Source: DASSTJ01 sp035707965 (GTDB taxonomy: Bacteria > Actinomycetota > Actinomycetes > Actinomycetales > Angustibacteraceae). From it: a stretch of 20,387 nucleotides of DNA. Under the pieces are notes generated by a model that did not search any database, was not told the origin of the DNA, and saw nothing but the letters and a program-made list of their open reading frames with translations. The translations under genes and the position numbers were made by a program. How positions within the stretch are numbered: position 1 is the stretch's first letter; every line of letters begins with the position of its first letter. The stretch is from assembly GCA_035707965.1 (NCBI GenBank), contig DASSTJ010000113.1:1-20387 (forward strand), written 5' to 3'. This document shows, one piece after another, positions 6,473 through 14,551 of this stretch.

Positions 6473-6481
6473 TGCTATTCT
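6473..6481 (+). promoter_or_regulatory. Candidate extended -10 promoter for greA
   Basis: TGC followed by TATTCT (6476-6481) fits an extended -10 element and is the most AT-rich spot in the 208-bp gap before greA. No clear -35 box is seen at the right distance. The implied 5' leader is about 105 nt and contains the hairpin at 6507-6526. Confidence 0.4.
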
Positions 6482-6506
6482 TGATGCTTCCCCCCGCGAG
6501 ACCACG

Positions 6507-6526
6507 GGCCCCGAGGACAAGGGGCC
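6507..6526 (+). promoter_or_regulatory. Hairpin in the greA leader
   Basis: GGCCCC (6507-6512) pairs with GGGGCC (6521-6526) around an 8-base loop, in the predicted greA 5' leader about 68 nt before the start codon. It has no T-run, so it may be a leader structure and not a terminator. Confidence 0.4.
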
Positions 6527-6593
6527 GGGCGCCGTACGCGCTCTCGGCCACACCCTCGGCCCTCGTGATCGCGACACCGAGCAAGGAGACACC

Positions 6594-7082
6594 GTGACCG
6601 ACACGAGCGTGAGCGTCACCTGGCTGACTCAGGAGGCCTACGACCGCCTGAAGGCCGAGCTTGACCACCTCACGGGCGACGGCCGCATCGACATCGCGAA
6701 GAAGATCGAGGCCGCCCGCGACGAAGGTGACCTGAAGGAGAACGGCGGCTACCACGCGGCCAAGGAGGAGCAGGGCAAGCAGGAGGCCCGCATCCGCCAG
6801 CTGACGCAGCTGCTGGAGCACGCGAAGGTCGGCGAGCGCCCCGCGGACGACGGTGTGGTCGAGCCCGGCATGGTCGTGACGGCCGACATCGCCGGCGAGA
6901 AGGAGACCTTCCTCCTGGGCAGCCGCGAGGCGGCCGACGACTCCCTCGAGGTCTACAGCGAGAAGTCGCCGCTGGGCACGGCCATCATGGGCCTGAAGAC
7001 CGGTGACAGCACCACCTACACCGCGCCCAACGGCAAGGACATCACCGTCAAGATCCTCAAGGCGAAGCCCTACAGCGTCTGA
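6594..7082 (+). CDS. greA: Transcription elongation factor GreA
   Basis: GreA inserts its coiled coil into the secondary channel of RNA polymerase and stimulates transcript cleavage in backtracked complexes. The protein has 162 residues, the usual family length. The N-terminal coiled coil (about 12-80) carries the tip motif GDLKENGGYHAAKEE with acidic residues Asp46 and Glu49, equivalent to the Mg-coordinating pair of E. coli GreA. The C-terminal FKBP-like domain follows (about 88-160: GMVVTADIAGEKETFLLGSREAAD and SPLGTAIMGLKTGDS). GTG 6594 is supported by AAGGAG at 6583-6588 with 5 nt spacing. It appears to be transcribed alone, from its own leader, and is closed by the hairpin at 7122-7158. 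Confidence 0.96.
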   Translation: MTDTSVSVTWLTQEAYDRLKAELDHLTGDGRIDIAKKIEAARDEGDLKENGGYHAAKEEQGKQEARIRQLTQLLEHAKVGERPADDGVVEPGMVVTADIAGEKETFLLGSREAADDSLEVYSEKSPLGTAIMGLKTGDSTTYTAPNGKDITVKILKAKPYSV

Positions 7083-7121
7083 CCCGCGACGCGCGGCACT
7101 CGGCCGACGCCTCCGCAGCAC

Positions 7122-7158
7122 CGAGGTGGGGCACTCCGATCACGGAGGCCCCACCTCG
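7122..7158. terminator. Nested hairpin between convergent greA and ABC-2 permease genes
   Basis: CGAGGTGGGGC (7122-7132) pairs perfectly with GCCCCACCTCG (7148-7158). Inside it CTCCG (7134-7138) pairs with CGGAG (7143-7147), leaving a 4-base loop and one bulged A. The stem totals 16 bp. It sits 40 bp after greA and 26 bp after the end of the convergent permease gene, so it probably stops both. No T-run follows on either strand, as is common in high-GC actinobacteria. Confidence 0.8.
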
Positions 7159-7183
7159 TGCGTTGCGCGACCGGTGGTTCGAC

Positions 7184-8065
7184 TCAGCGGCTGGCTGCCC
7201 GCTTGTACTGCCGGGTCGCCAGCGGCACGAACACGACGAGGATCACGAACGCCCAGATCAGCGTGTAGAGCTCGGCGTGGTGCATGGCCCAGCTCGTCGC
7301 GCCGGCCGGTGGGCCGTCGACGTTGCCGAAGAGCTCGCGGGCCCCCTGCGTCACCGACGAGATCGGGTTCCACTCCGCGAACGTCTTCAGCGGCCCCGGC
7401 AGGGTGCCGAGGGGCACGAACGTGTTGGCGATGAAGGTCAGGGGAAAGATCACGACGAACGAGGCGTTGTTGACGACCTCCGGGCTCGGCGCGAGCAGGC
7501 CGACGAACGCCATCACCCACGAGAACGCGTAGGCGAACACCAGCAGGAGGAGGAACCCGCCGATCGCCTCGACGAACGACGACCGGATACGCCAGCCCAC
7601 GACGAAGCCCGTCACGGACATGACGACGACGACGAGCACGTTGTTGACCACGTCGCTCAGCGTCCGGCCGATCAGCACCGACGACTGCGCCATCGGCAGC
7701 GACCGGAACCGGTCGATCAGGCCCTTCTGCATGTCGTCGGCCAGCCCGGCGCCGGTGATGGTGGCGCCGAAGACGACCGTCTGGGCGAAGATGCCCGCCA
7801 TCAGGTACTCGCGGTAGGCGCCGCCGCCGCTGTCGCCCCCGAGCGAGCCGCTCATCGCGCCGCCGAAGACGTAGGCGAACAGCACCACGAACATGATCGG
7901 CTGCAGGGTCGTGAACACGAGCAGGTCAGGAACGCGCTTGATCTTGATGAGGTTGCGCTTGGCGACCACCAGCCCGTCGCTGACGGCGAGGAGCGCGGCC
8001 GGCCGCCCGCTCCCCGGCAGGTCGGCCAGCGGGCGCGGCCCCGGCTCGGTCGTCGTGGCGGACAT
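7184..8065 (-). CDS. ABC-2 type transporter permease (DrrB-like)
   Basis: This 293-residue membrane subunit of an exporter carries about six transmembrane segments (near 48-70, 88-110, 138-158, 168-191, 202-222 and 264-284). The cytoplasmic N-terminal tail is rich in Pro and Gly, and the motif GLIDRFRSLPM (115-125) between the second and third helices is characteristic of DrrB/ABC-2 family permeases of drug exporters. The ATG overlaps the ATPase stop (TGATG), so the two subunits are translated together and probably form a 2+2 complex. Related transporters export polyketide drugs or lipids. The substrate here cannot be inferred, and no biosynthetic genes lie alongside. Confidence 0.9.
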   Translation of the reverse strand: MSATTTEPGPRPLADLPGSGRPAALLAVSDGLVVAKRNLIKIKRVPDLLVFTTLQPIMFVVLFAYVFGGAMSGSLGGDSGGGAYREYLMAGIFAQTVVFGATITGAGLADDMQKGLIDRFRSLPMAQSSVLIGRTLSDVVNNVLVVVVMSVTGFVVGWRIRSSFVEAIGGFLLLLVFAYAFSWVMAFVGLLAPSPEVVNNASFVVIFPLTFIANTFVPLGTLPGPLKTFAEWNPISSVTQGARELFGNVDGPPAGATSWAMHHAELYTLIWAFVILVVFVPLATRQYKRAASR

Positions 8066-9063
8066 CAGGCGCTCACCCTCTCGTCGTGCCGTTCGGACTC
8101 GTCGCCCCGGAGCGGTGACGCGTCGTCGGCCGTGTGCCCGGTCAGGCTGAGGAAGACGTCGTCCAAGGTCGGACGACGGAGGGCGACGTCGCTGACGGCG
8201 ACGCCAGCACCGTCGAGCAGCCGCAGCGCCTCGACCAGCGCAGCCGTGCCCGTGCCGACCGGCACGCTGACCCGGCGCACGTGCTCGTCCGTCGTCGGCT
8301 CGCCGGTGCCGACCCGCGTCACGAGGTCTCGAGCCTCCAGCAGCCGTGCCGGGTCGTCCACGACGACCTCGAGACGCTCACCGCCGACCTGCAGCTTCAG
8401 CTGGTCGGCCGTGCCCTGCGCGATGATCGTGCCCTGGTCGATGACCACGATGTTGTGCGCCAGCTGCTCGGCCTCCTCCATGTACTGGGTGGTGAGGAGC
8501 AGCGTCGTGCCACGGCCGACCAGCTCGCGGATGACGTCCCACAGGTCGTTGCGGCTGCGCGGGTCGAGCCCGGTCGTGGGTTCGTCGAGGAACAGCACCG
8601 ACGGGTCGGCCACCAGGGCGCCGGCCAGGTCGAGGCGCCGCCGCATGCCACCCGAGTACGTCTTCACGGGCCGGTCGGCCGCGTCGGACAGGCTGAACTG
8701 CTCGAGCAGCTCGACCGCCCGAGAGCGGCTCCGACGCCGGCCGAGGTGGTACAGGTTGCCCACCATCTCGAGGTTCTCCTTGCCGCTGAGGTACTCGTCG
8801 ACCGCCGCGTACTGGCCGGAGAGGCCGATGCGCCGACGCACCTCGGCCGGGTGGGCAAGGACGTCGACGCCGGCGACGGTCGCCTCACCCTCGTCCGGCG
8901 TGAGCAGCGTGGTGAGCACTCTGACGGTGGTGGTCTTGCCGGCACCGTTCGGCCCGAGGAGCGCCAGGACGGTGCCGCTCGGCACGGTGAGGTCGACACC
9001 ACCGAGAGCGGTGACGTCGCCGTACCGCTTCACGAGGCCACGGGCGATCACGGCGTCGGTCAT
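8065..9063 (-). CDS. ABC transporter ATP-binding protein (DrrA-like)
   Basis: This 332-residue ATPase of the daunorubicin-resistance type pairs with the DrrB-like permease encoded directly after it. Motifs are Walker A GPNGAGKTT (37-45), Q-loop Gln84, signature YSGGM (136-140), Walker B VLFLDEP (156-162) and the switch segment LLTTQYMEEAEQL, with Gln193 in place of the usual H-loop histidine. That Gln is a known trait of DrrA relatives, not damage. The C-terminal domain of about 110 residues ends with a motif like RPTLDDVFLSLTG, also typical of DrrA and needed for its pairing with DrrB. The last 25 residues are charged and probably disordered. A weak GAGG lies 8 nt before the ATG. Confidence 0.93.
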   Translation of the reverse strand: MTDAVIARGLVKRYGDVTALGGVDLTVPSGTVLALLGPNGAGKTTTVRVLTTLLTPDEGEATVAGVDVLAHPAEVRRRIGLSGQYAAVDEYLSGKENLEMVGNLYHLGRRRSRSRAVELLEQFSLSDAADRPVKTYSGGMRRRLDLAGALVADPSVLFLDEPTTGLDPRSRNDLWDVIRELVGRGTTLLLTTQYMEEAEQLAHNIVVIDQGTIIAQGTADQLKLQVGGERLEVVVDDPARLLEARDLVTRVGTGEPTTDEHVRRVSVPVGTGTAALVEALRLLDGAGVAVSDVALRRPTLDDVFLSLTGHTADDASPLRGDESERHDERVSA

Positions 9064-9260
9064 GGGGTCAGCCTCGCACCAGGCACCGACAGTCCGCTCG
9101 TACGCATTCCAGGCTCCTTCGTCCAGGGGCTTTCGTCCCTGAGTAGACCGCGTGGAGCCGCAGAACTCATCGGGATTTCTCCCTCGACCTGCGTCACGTC
9201 CGACGTCGCGGCCATCACCTGGCCGGTAGGCGACTGGGACCAGGCGGCGGCCGGACGAGC

Positions 9261-10481
9261 TCAGCCGAACGAGAGCGGGTACCCGGCCTCCCGCAACGTG
9301 GCCAGCACCGCCTCGGAGTGCTCGCGACCCTTGGTCTCGAGCTGGAGCCCGATCTCGACCTCGTCGACGTGCAGCTGCACGCCGGTACGCACGTGCTCGA
9401 CCTCGATGACGTTGGCGTCGGCCTCCGCCAGCAGGTGCAGCAGACGCGCCAGCGAGCCCGGACGGTCGGGCACCCGAAGCCGGAACTGCAGGTAACGGCC
9501 CGCTGCAGCCATGCCGTGCCGCAGCACGCGCAGCAGCAGCAGCGGGTCGATGTTGCCGCCCGACAGCACCGCGACGACGGGTGGCTCGAAGGACGTCGGT
9601 GCGCTGAGCAGGCCGGCCACCCCGGCGGCGCCGGCGGGCTCGACCACGAGCTTCGCCCGCTCGATCAGGAAGAGCAGCGCCCGGGACAGCGTCTCCTCCG
9701 GGACCGTCCTGACCTCGTCGACGAGCGACTCGACGATCGCGTAGGGCACCTCACCGGGGCAGCCGACGGCGATGCCGTCGGCCATGGTCGCCATGCGGTC
9801 CAGCGTGACCGGGTGACCGGCTGCCAACGACGCCGGGTAGGCGGCCGCCTGCTCCGCCTGCACGCCGACGACCCGCACGTCCGGGCGCAGGCCCTTCACC
9901 GCGGTGGCGACGCCGGCCAGCAGGCCGCCGCCACCGGTGCAGACGACGACCGTGCGCACGTCCGGGCACTCCTGCAGGATCTCGAGGCCCACGGTGCCCT
10001 GCCCCGCCACGATGTCGGGGTGGTCGAAGGGGTGGATCAGCACGGCACCGGTGCGCTCTGAGAAGTCGCGGGCGGCGGTCAACGACTCCTCGATCGTCTG
10101 CCCCAGCAGCTCGACGTCGGCGCCGTAGCCTTTCGTGGCGAGCAGCTTGGGGATCGCCGCGTTCGTCGGCATGAACACGGTCGAGGAGATGCCGAGCATC
10201 TGTGCCGCGAGGGCGACACCCTGGGCGTGGTTGCCGGCGCTGGCGGCGACGACCCCACGAGCCTTCTCCTCGTCGGTGAGGCGTGACATGCGCGTGTAGG
10301 CGCCGCGGATCTTGAACGACCCCGCCCGCTGCAGGTTCTCGCACTTCAGGTGGACCGGGCCGCCGACTCGCTCCGAGAGTGCCCGGCTGTACTCCAGCGG
10401 TGTCGGCCGTACGATCCCCTGCAGCACGTCCCGCGCTGCGTACACGTCGTCGAGGGTCACGGGCAGCGTCGTCGATGCCAT
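9261..10481 (-). CDS. ilvA: Threonine ammonia-lyase (threonine deaminase), short form with ACT domain
   Basis: The enzyme uses PLP to convert L-threonine to 2-oxobutanoate and ammonia, the first step toward isoleucine or a catabolic route. It has 406 residues. The PLP lysine is Lys57 in the motif GSFKIRGAY, SAGNHAQG follows (81-88), and the phosphate-binding glycine loop is TGGGGLLAG (182-190). A single C-terminal ACT-like domain (about 331-405, with RVPDRPGSLARLLHLLAEADANV) is shorter than the double regulatory domain of the E. coli biosynthetic enzyme, which suggests the catabolic/TdcB-like type. The gene name is therefore a functional label, not proof of biosynthetic control. No clear ribosome site precedes the ATG, so translation may be leaderless. 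Confidence 0.93.
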   Translation of the reverse strand: MASTTLPVTLDDVYAARDVLQGIVRPTPLEYSRALSERVGGPVHLKCENLQRAGSFKIRGAYTRMSRLTDEEKARGVVAASAGNHAQGVALAAQMLGISSTVFMPTNAAIPKLLATKGYGADVELLGQTIEESLTAARDFSERTGAVLIHPFDHPDIVAGQGTVGLEILQECPDVRTVVVCTGGGGLLAGVATAVKGLRPDVRVVGVQAEQAAAYPASLAAGHPVTLDRMATMADGIAVGCPGEVPYAIVESLVDEVRTVPEETLSRALLFLIERAKLVVEPAGAAGVAGLLSAPTSFEPPVVAVLSGGNIDPLLLLRVLRHGMAAAGRYLQFRLRVPDRPGSLARLLHLLAEADANVIEVEHVRTGVQLHVDEVEIGLQLETKGREHSEAVLATLREAGYPLSFG

Positions 10482-10531
10482 GGTTCGCAGTGTGGCAGAG
10501 CCGCCGTCATGGGCGAGGACGGGTGCCCGGG

Positions 10532-12505
10532 TCACGGCGTCTCGCCCTTCGCGAGGTCGAGCACCGGCGGCTGGTAGTGCGGGTCGCCGTAGGGCGACCG
10601 GTCCACGACGTACCGCGGCAGGTGGCCCGGCACGCTGGGGTGCCCGGGCGTCTGCAGCACGGTCGGGAGCTGCAGGGGCTCGAGGTGACTCGACCAGCGC
10701 TGCGGCTCCAGCACCTCGACCTTGCCCTTCGTCATGACGGCCAGCAGGTTGCGCCAAGCCGTGCTGTGCGACGTGAACATGCCGCTGTGCCCGCTGACGA
10801 GCGTGCCGTCGTCGTGCACGCCCGTGTCGAGGCGGACGACGCCGGGCAGCAGATCGGGGTCGAGGCCGTGACCGATCTGGGACGAGGGCCCCAGCTCGCG
10901 GCCCACGACGGGCGCGCCGATCGTCAGCGGGTCGAGGACCGACGGCACCAGCTGCCGCAGCCGGTAGCCCCCGTCGCTCAGGCCGTGACCCTGGCTCAGC
11001 CGGATCGGGTCGTCGTACGCCGTCATCGAGAACCGCTGGGTGCGCCGGGCCGATGGCGGGTACCTCGTGACGTCGTCGACGTATGCACCGGCGCTCGCCA
11101 CGTGCACGACCCGGTCAGCGACGAGGCCGTGCAGCTCGGCGGCACCGACGACGGACCCGCCGTAGGAGTGGCCGAGCACCGTCAGGTCGGCCGTCGGGCC
11201 GGGCGCCGCGGTGCGCAGGCCGGCGACGTCACGGGCGAGCGCCGGGCCGGCGACGTCCGCCGCGTCACGGAGCCCGGCGGCCAGCACGTGCTCTCGAAGC
11301 CAGTCGCGGCCCCCAGTCACGGGGTCCTCGTGCCCCACGGAGCGGACGACGTCACGCAGCGTCGGCAGCCCGTCGTCGAGCGGCTGGTCCGGGTGGTCGG
11401 CGTCCTGCCAGACCACCACGGCGAGATCCGGGCTCGCGGCGGCGAACGGCTTCATGCGGGCGAACGTGCCGGGGTAGCGGTCGAGGTCGCTGCCGGTGCC
11501 GGGGACGAACACCGCGAGGTGCTCAGCGCGATCGAGGTCGCCCAGCACCTCCACGATCCGACCGTCGCCCGACGGGTCGAACTGCAGCAGCTGGTGCGGG
11601 TGCCTCGTCTCCGTGCCGTCCGGGTGGCGCAGCACCACCTTCTCGTCGAGGAGCCGGTGCTCCCAGGCCGCGCGCCGGTCGAGGCGCGCCGCCTCGCTCG
11701 GCGAGGCGCTCGAGCGACGACCTTGCAGCCGTGCCAGGTCGGCTGCCACGAGAACCCGGCTGGCGGCCACCCGATCCGCGACGGGAGCCGCCGCCGCCGC
11801 GGTCATCAGTGCGGGCTGCAGGAGCGCGAGTCGACGCCGGACGTCGGGGGCGAGGGTGGCCAGGTGCCCTGCGACCAGTGCGGCCGCGTCCGACGGCTGC
11901 AGCCGCTCCGCGCGGCGCAGCGTGGTCGCCAACGCAGCGCCCGGCGTGCCGTCCGCCGGCGCAGGCGCGTCCGCCACCAACCGGGCCAGTGCCGGCGTGC
12001 CGACGAGCAGGACCTCGAGCAGGTCGGGGCGCAGCCCGCCGAGCGTCTGCTCGACCGGAGCCCACCACGAGGCGTCGACCGTGCCTGCCCGTGCAGCGGG
12101 GTGCGCGACGGCAGAGCCGCCGCTGCCCAGCCAGGCGCCCGTCCCCCACGGGCTGAGCTCGGAGACGAGCCCCGGCGCCACGTCGCCGCCCGTCGGCTGG
12201 CCAGGCGGCGTCAGCAGCCGTGCCAGCTCAGCGCAGACCTGCCGCTCCGTCTCGCGGTACCCCCTCGCGACCACGACGACCACGGCGGCGAACGCCAGAA
12301 GTCGTCGCAGCAGCTGCTCACGCAGGGTGAGCGCCCACCCCACGGTCCGCGTCGTGAGCCCCGCCTCGACCGGCAGGGCGCGCGCTGCGACGGCTGACGC
12401 GGCGGCCTCCAGGTCGACGGTGCTCTCGCGTGCACGGCCCTCGAGCGCCACCAACCGTCGCGCCAGCTCGTCGAGCCGGGTGGCGTCGACCAGCACAGGC
12501 CTCAT
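10532..12505 (-). CDS. DUF1023-type alpha/beta hydrolase with long helical N-terminus
   Basis: The protein has 657 residues. The C-terminal half (about 290-600) is an alpha/beta hydrolase: AVFVPGTGSDLDRYPG (331-346), the nucleophile elbow GHSYGG with Ser447, then Asp560 and His573 as the likely rest of the triad. This pattern fits the actinobacterial DUF1023 (Abhydrolase_8) family. The N-terminal third is Ala/Leu/Arg-rich and helical, with one strongly hydrophobic run at 70-80 that could touch or cross the membrane. The middle is also mostly helical. The start overlaps the stop of the small upstream gene (ATGA). Relatives often sit with small helical proteins of WXG100-like shape, but no secretion genes are visible. 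The substrate is unknown. Confidence 0.85.
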   Translation of the reverse strand: MRPVLVDATRLDELARRLVALEGRARESTVDLEAAASAVAARALPVEAGLTTRTVGWALTLREQLLRRLLAFAAVVVVVARGYRETERQVCAELARLLTPPGQPTGGDVAPGLVSELSPWGTGAWLGSGGSAVAHPAARAGTVDASWWAPVEQTLGGLRPDLLEVLLVGTPALARLVADAPAPADGTPGAALATTLRRAERLQPSDAAALVAGHLATLAPDVRRRLALLQPALMTAAAAAPVADRVAASRVLVAADLARLQGRRSSASPSEAARLDRRAAWEHRLLDEKVVLRHPDGTETRHPHQLLQFDPSGDGRIVEVLGDLDRAEHLAVFVPGTGSDLDRYPGTFARMKPFAAASPDLAVVVWQDADHPDQPLDDGLPTLRDVVRSVGHEDPVTGGRDWLREHVLAAGLRDAADVAGPALARDVAGLRTAAPGPTADLTVLGHSYGGSVVGAAELHGLVADRVVHVASAGAYVDDVTRYPPSARRTQRFSMTAYDDPIRLSQGHGLSDGGYRLRQLVPSVLDPLTIGAPVVGRELGPSSQIGHGLDPDLLPGVVRLDTGVHDDGTLVSGHSGMFTSHSTAWRNLLAVMTKGKVEVLEPQRWSSHLEPLQLPTVLQTPGHPSVPGHLPRYVVDRSPYGDPHYQPPVLDLAKGETP

Positions 12506-12927
12506 GGACGCCGTCCCGCTGGCGAAGCCGCGGGCCTGACGGCCGCGTCGTCCGCGCCTGGCTCGGTCACCCCGTGCAGGGTCAGGGCCATCGCGACCCG
12601 ATCGAGGACGTCGGCGGCTGTGCCGGCCGCCTGCGCGGCGGCCACGGCGCACTCGGACACGCTCTCGCCCAGGACCCGGAGAGCATCGCCGGCCGGACCG
12701 ACGAGCCCGGCGTCATCGCACGCGGACAGCAGCCGGCCTCCCAGCTGTGACTGCGCCTCCGCTGCGAGACGCAGCCGCAGGGACCAGACGCGCACGGCCG
12801 CGACCTGGCCGACGTCGAAGGAAGGCCCGCGGAGCACACCGGCACCAGCACCGGGTGCGAGCCCGAACGCCTCGCCGGGATAGCGGGCGGTCGGCGTCAG
12901 ACGGCCGGCAGGGGCAGCGCGGGACAC
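12502..12927 (-). CDS. Small Ala-rich helical protein of unknown function
   Basis: The protein has 141 residues from GTG 12927, chosen for GAGAGG 8 nt upstream (12936-12941). An upstream start at 12963 would add 12 residues. A flexible N-terminus (1-40, rich in Gly, Pro and Ala) leads to two predicted long helices (about 40-70 and 78-118) joined by a turn with Gly and Pro. The tail is Pro/Ala/Arg-rich. The helical hairpin shape recalls WXG100-type proteins, but no WxG turn is present, so membership is not claimed. It is translationally coupled to the alpha/beta hydrolase gene and is likely its partner. Confidence 0.7.
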   Translation of the reverse strand: MSRAAPAGRLTPTARYPGEAFGLAPGAGAGVLRGPSFDVGQVAAVRVWSLRLRLAAEAQSQLGGRLLSACDDAGLVGPAGDALRVLGESVSECAVAAAQAAGTAADVLDRVAMALTLHGVTEPGADDAAVRPAASPAGRRP

Positions 12928-12968
12928 AGGAAGGACCTCTCGTCGACAGCGTCCCCACGCCACGGACG

Positions 12969-12974
12969 ACTATG
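12969..12974 (-). promoter_or_regulatory. Possible -10 box for the small protein/hydrolase operon
   Basis: On the minus strand these bases read CATAGT, close to the -10 consensus, 41 bp upstream of the GTG start. No clear -35 box lies 16-18 bp further up, so this is a weak call. Confidence 0.3.
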
Positions 12975-13012
12975 CCGCACCCTGCCGACAACCCTCGCTC
13001 ATCGTCCACAGG

Positions 13013-13029
13013 CGCCGAACCGCCCGGCG
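13013..13029. terminator. Short GC hairpin after the AI-2E family gene
   Basis: CGCCG (13013-13017) pairs with CGGCG (13025-13029) around a 7-base loop, 45 bp beyond the stop of the permease gene. The stem is short and has no T-run, so it is a weak terminator candidate. Confidence 0.3.
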
Positions 13030-13073
13030 TCGAGCAGGCGTTGGCGACCTAAGCCGGCTGCCCGACGTCCTCG

Positions 13074-14456
13074 CTACTCCCCCGTCTCGTCCGGCGGCTG
13101 CGGCACGCCCACCTCCTCCGGCTCGACGCCCGGCTGACCCAGCTCGGGGCCGCCCTCGTCCGGCGAGGGCCGGTGCGCCACCGCCGGGTCCTGCGCGCTG
13201 CGCCCCGCGAGTGCCAGCACCACGGTGTTGCCCACTGCGATCAGGGGCACCGCGAAAAGCGCGCCGACGATGCCGCCCACGGTCGCGCCCGCGGCGATGG
13301 CGAGGATCACCGCCAACGGGTGCACGCGCACGGCCCGCCCCATGAGGAACGGCTGCAGGCCGTGGCTCTCGATCTGCTGCACCAGCAGCACGACGCCCAG
13401 CATGATCAGCGCCGTCACCGGACCCTGCGCGACGAGCGCCACCAGCACCGCCACGGCGCCAGAGAACAGGGCGCCCACGATCGGGATGAAGGCGCTGAGG
13501 AACACCAGCACACCCAGCGGGACCGCCAGAGGCACGTGCAGCACGGCGGCCCCGACGCCGATACCGATCGCGTCGACCAGGGCGACGATGACCGTCGCCC
13601 GCACGAACGACGTCAGCGTCACCCACCCGAGCCGGCTGGCGTCGTCCACCGCCTCCCGCGCCGCTCGCGGGAAGAGACGGACCACCCACGCCCAGATGTC
13701 GTCCCCGTGCGCGAGGAAGAAGAACGTGGCGAAGAGGGTGAGGAAGAAGCTGGTGACGACGTGACCGGCGGTCGTGGTGGCCGCGAGCGCACCGTTGACG
13801 ACCGTGCTCTGCCGCGCCGTCAGGCTCTCCTTGGCGCGCTCGAGGTAGTTGGCGAGGTCATGGGTGCTCAAGCGCAGTGGCGGACCGGCCAGCCACTGCT
13901 GCACCTGGCCGAGCCCCGCCTCGGCCTGGCGCTGCAGCTCGGGGAAACCACTCGCGATCTGCGTGCTCACGAGCGCGATCAACCCCGCGACGACGGCGAG
14001 CACCGCGAGCAGGGTCAGCAGCGACGCTGGTGCACGTCGTACGCGGGCGCGCCTCAGGGCCTCCGCGACCGGCTTGACGAGCGCGACCACCAGCAGTGCC
14101 ACGAGCAGCGGGATGACGAGCAGCCGGAAGAACCCGAGCACCTTGACGAGCACGTAGAGGAACAGACCGAGCAGCAGCAGGCGCCAGGCCCAGGCCGACG
14201 CCACCTGCACGCCCATCGGCACCGCGTCGTCCGGGTGCTGCAGGCGTTGCCCCGCTGCGCCGTCACGACGTCGCGCCGTCCACAGCGGCAGCTCGTTCTC
14301 GTGCTGCAAGCGACGCTCGCGGGCAGTCGCGATCACGCGACGCACCGCGTCGGCCCGACCGTACGTCGGCCGGTGGGGCTCAGGCGAGGCGTCGGTGAGG
14401 GACTTCGCGCGTCGCTGGTCGGCGCTGCCCCGGGACCAGGGCCAGGTCGGCGTCAT
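13074..14456 (-). CDS. AI-2E family transporter (PF01594-type membrane protein)
   Basis: This 460-residue membrane protein of the family that includes TqsA and PerM has about eight hydrophobic segments. Two or three are packed at 88-128, one lies at 145-167, and a long soluble segment (170-225) precedes a cluster of five to 415. Family-typical stretches are TSFFLTLFATFFFLAHGDD (235-253) and FIPIVGALFSGAVAVLVAL (323-341), followed by LVQQIESHGLQPFLMGRAV. A hydrophilic, arginine-rich N-terminus of about 85 residues and an acidic Pro-rich tail (420-460) are extra to the core. The start has an excellent ribosome site, GGGAGG 8 nt upstream. Family members have been linked to autoinducer-2 export or sodium/proton antiport; which applies is unknown. 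Confidence 0.9.
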   Translation of the reverse strand: MTPTWPWSRGSADQRRAKSLTDASPEPHRPTYGRADAVRRVIATARERRLQHENELPLWTARRRDGAAGQRLQHPDDAVPMGVQVASAWAWRLLLLGLFLYVLVKVLGFFRLLVIPLLVALLVVALVKPVAEALRRARVRRAPASLLTLLAVLAVVAGLIALVSTQIASGFPELQRQAEAGLGQVQQWLAGPPLRLSTHDLANYLERAKESLTARQSTVVNGALAATTTAGHVVTSFFLTLFATFFFLAHGDDIWAWVVRLFPRAAREAVDDASRLGWVTLTSFVRATVIVALVDAIGIGVGAAVLHVPLAVPLGVLVFLSAFIPIVGALFSGAVAVLVALVAQGPVTALIMLGVVLLVQQIESHGLQPFLMGRAVRVHPLAVILAIAAGATVGGIVGALFAVPLIAVGNTVVLALAGRSAQDPAVAHRPSPDEGGPELGQPGVEPEEVGVPQPPDETGE

Positions 14457-14551
14457 GCAGCGATCCTCCCGGACGACGCGGTTCGACGCATGCCGCGAGC
14501 CGCCTCGCGTCCTGCCGCTTCCGCCCCCTTGGCCGCGCCCCGGCGAGACCG

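Noticed and set aside
9064..9260. Possible riboswitch or T-box between ilvA and the ABC exporter genes
   Set aside because: Only a small CAGGG/CCCTG hairpin (9124-9141) is visible; no T-box, ribosomal-protein or cobalamin-type conserved elements were recognised. I see no gene here.
7163..9495. Long plus-strand open frames opposite the ABC exporter genes
   Set aside because: They mirror the DrrA/DrrB-like genes, which carry all expected motifs.
10379..12397. Long plus-strand open frame of 672 codons
   Set aside because: It is a high-GC mirror of the hydrolase gene, rich in Arg/Gly/His/Gln and without any recognisable motif.
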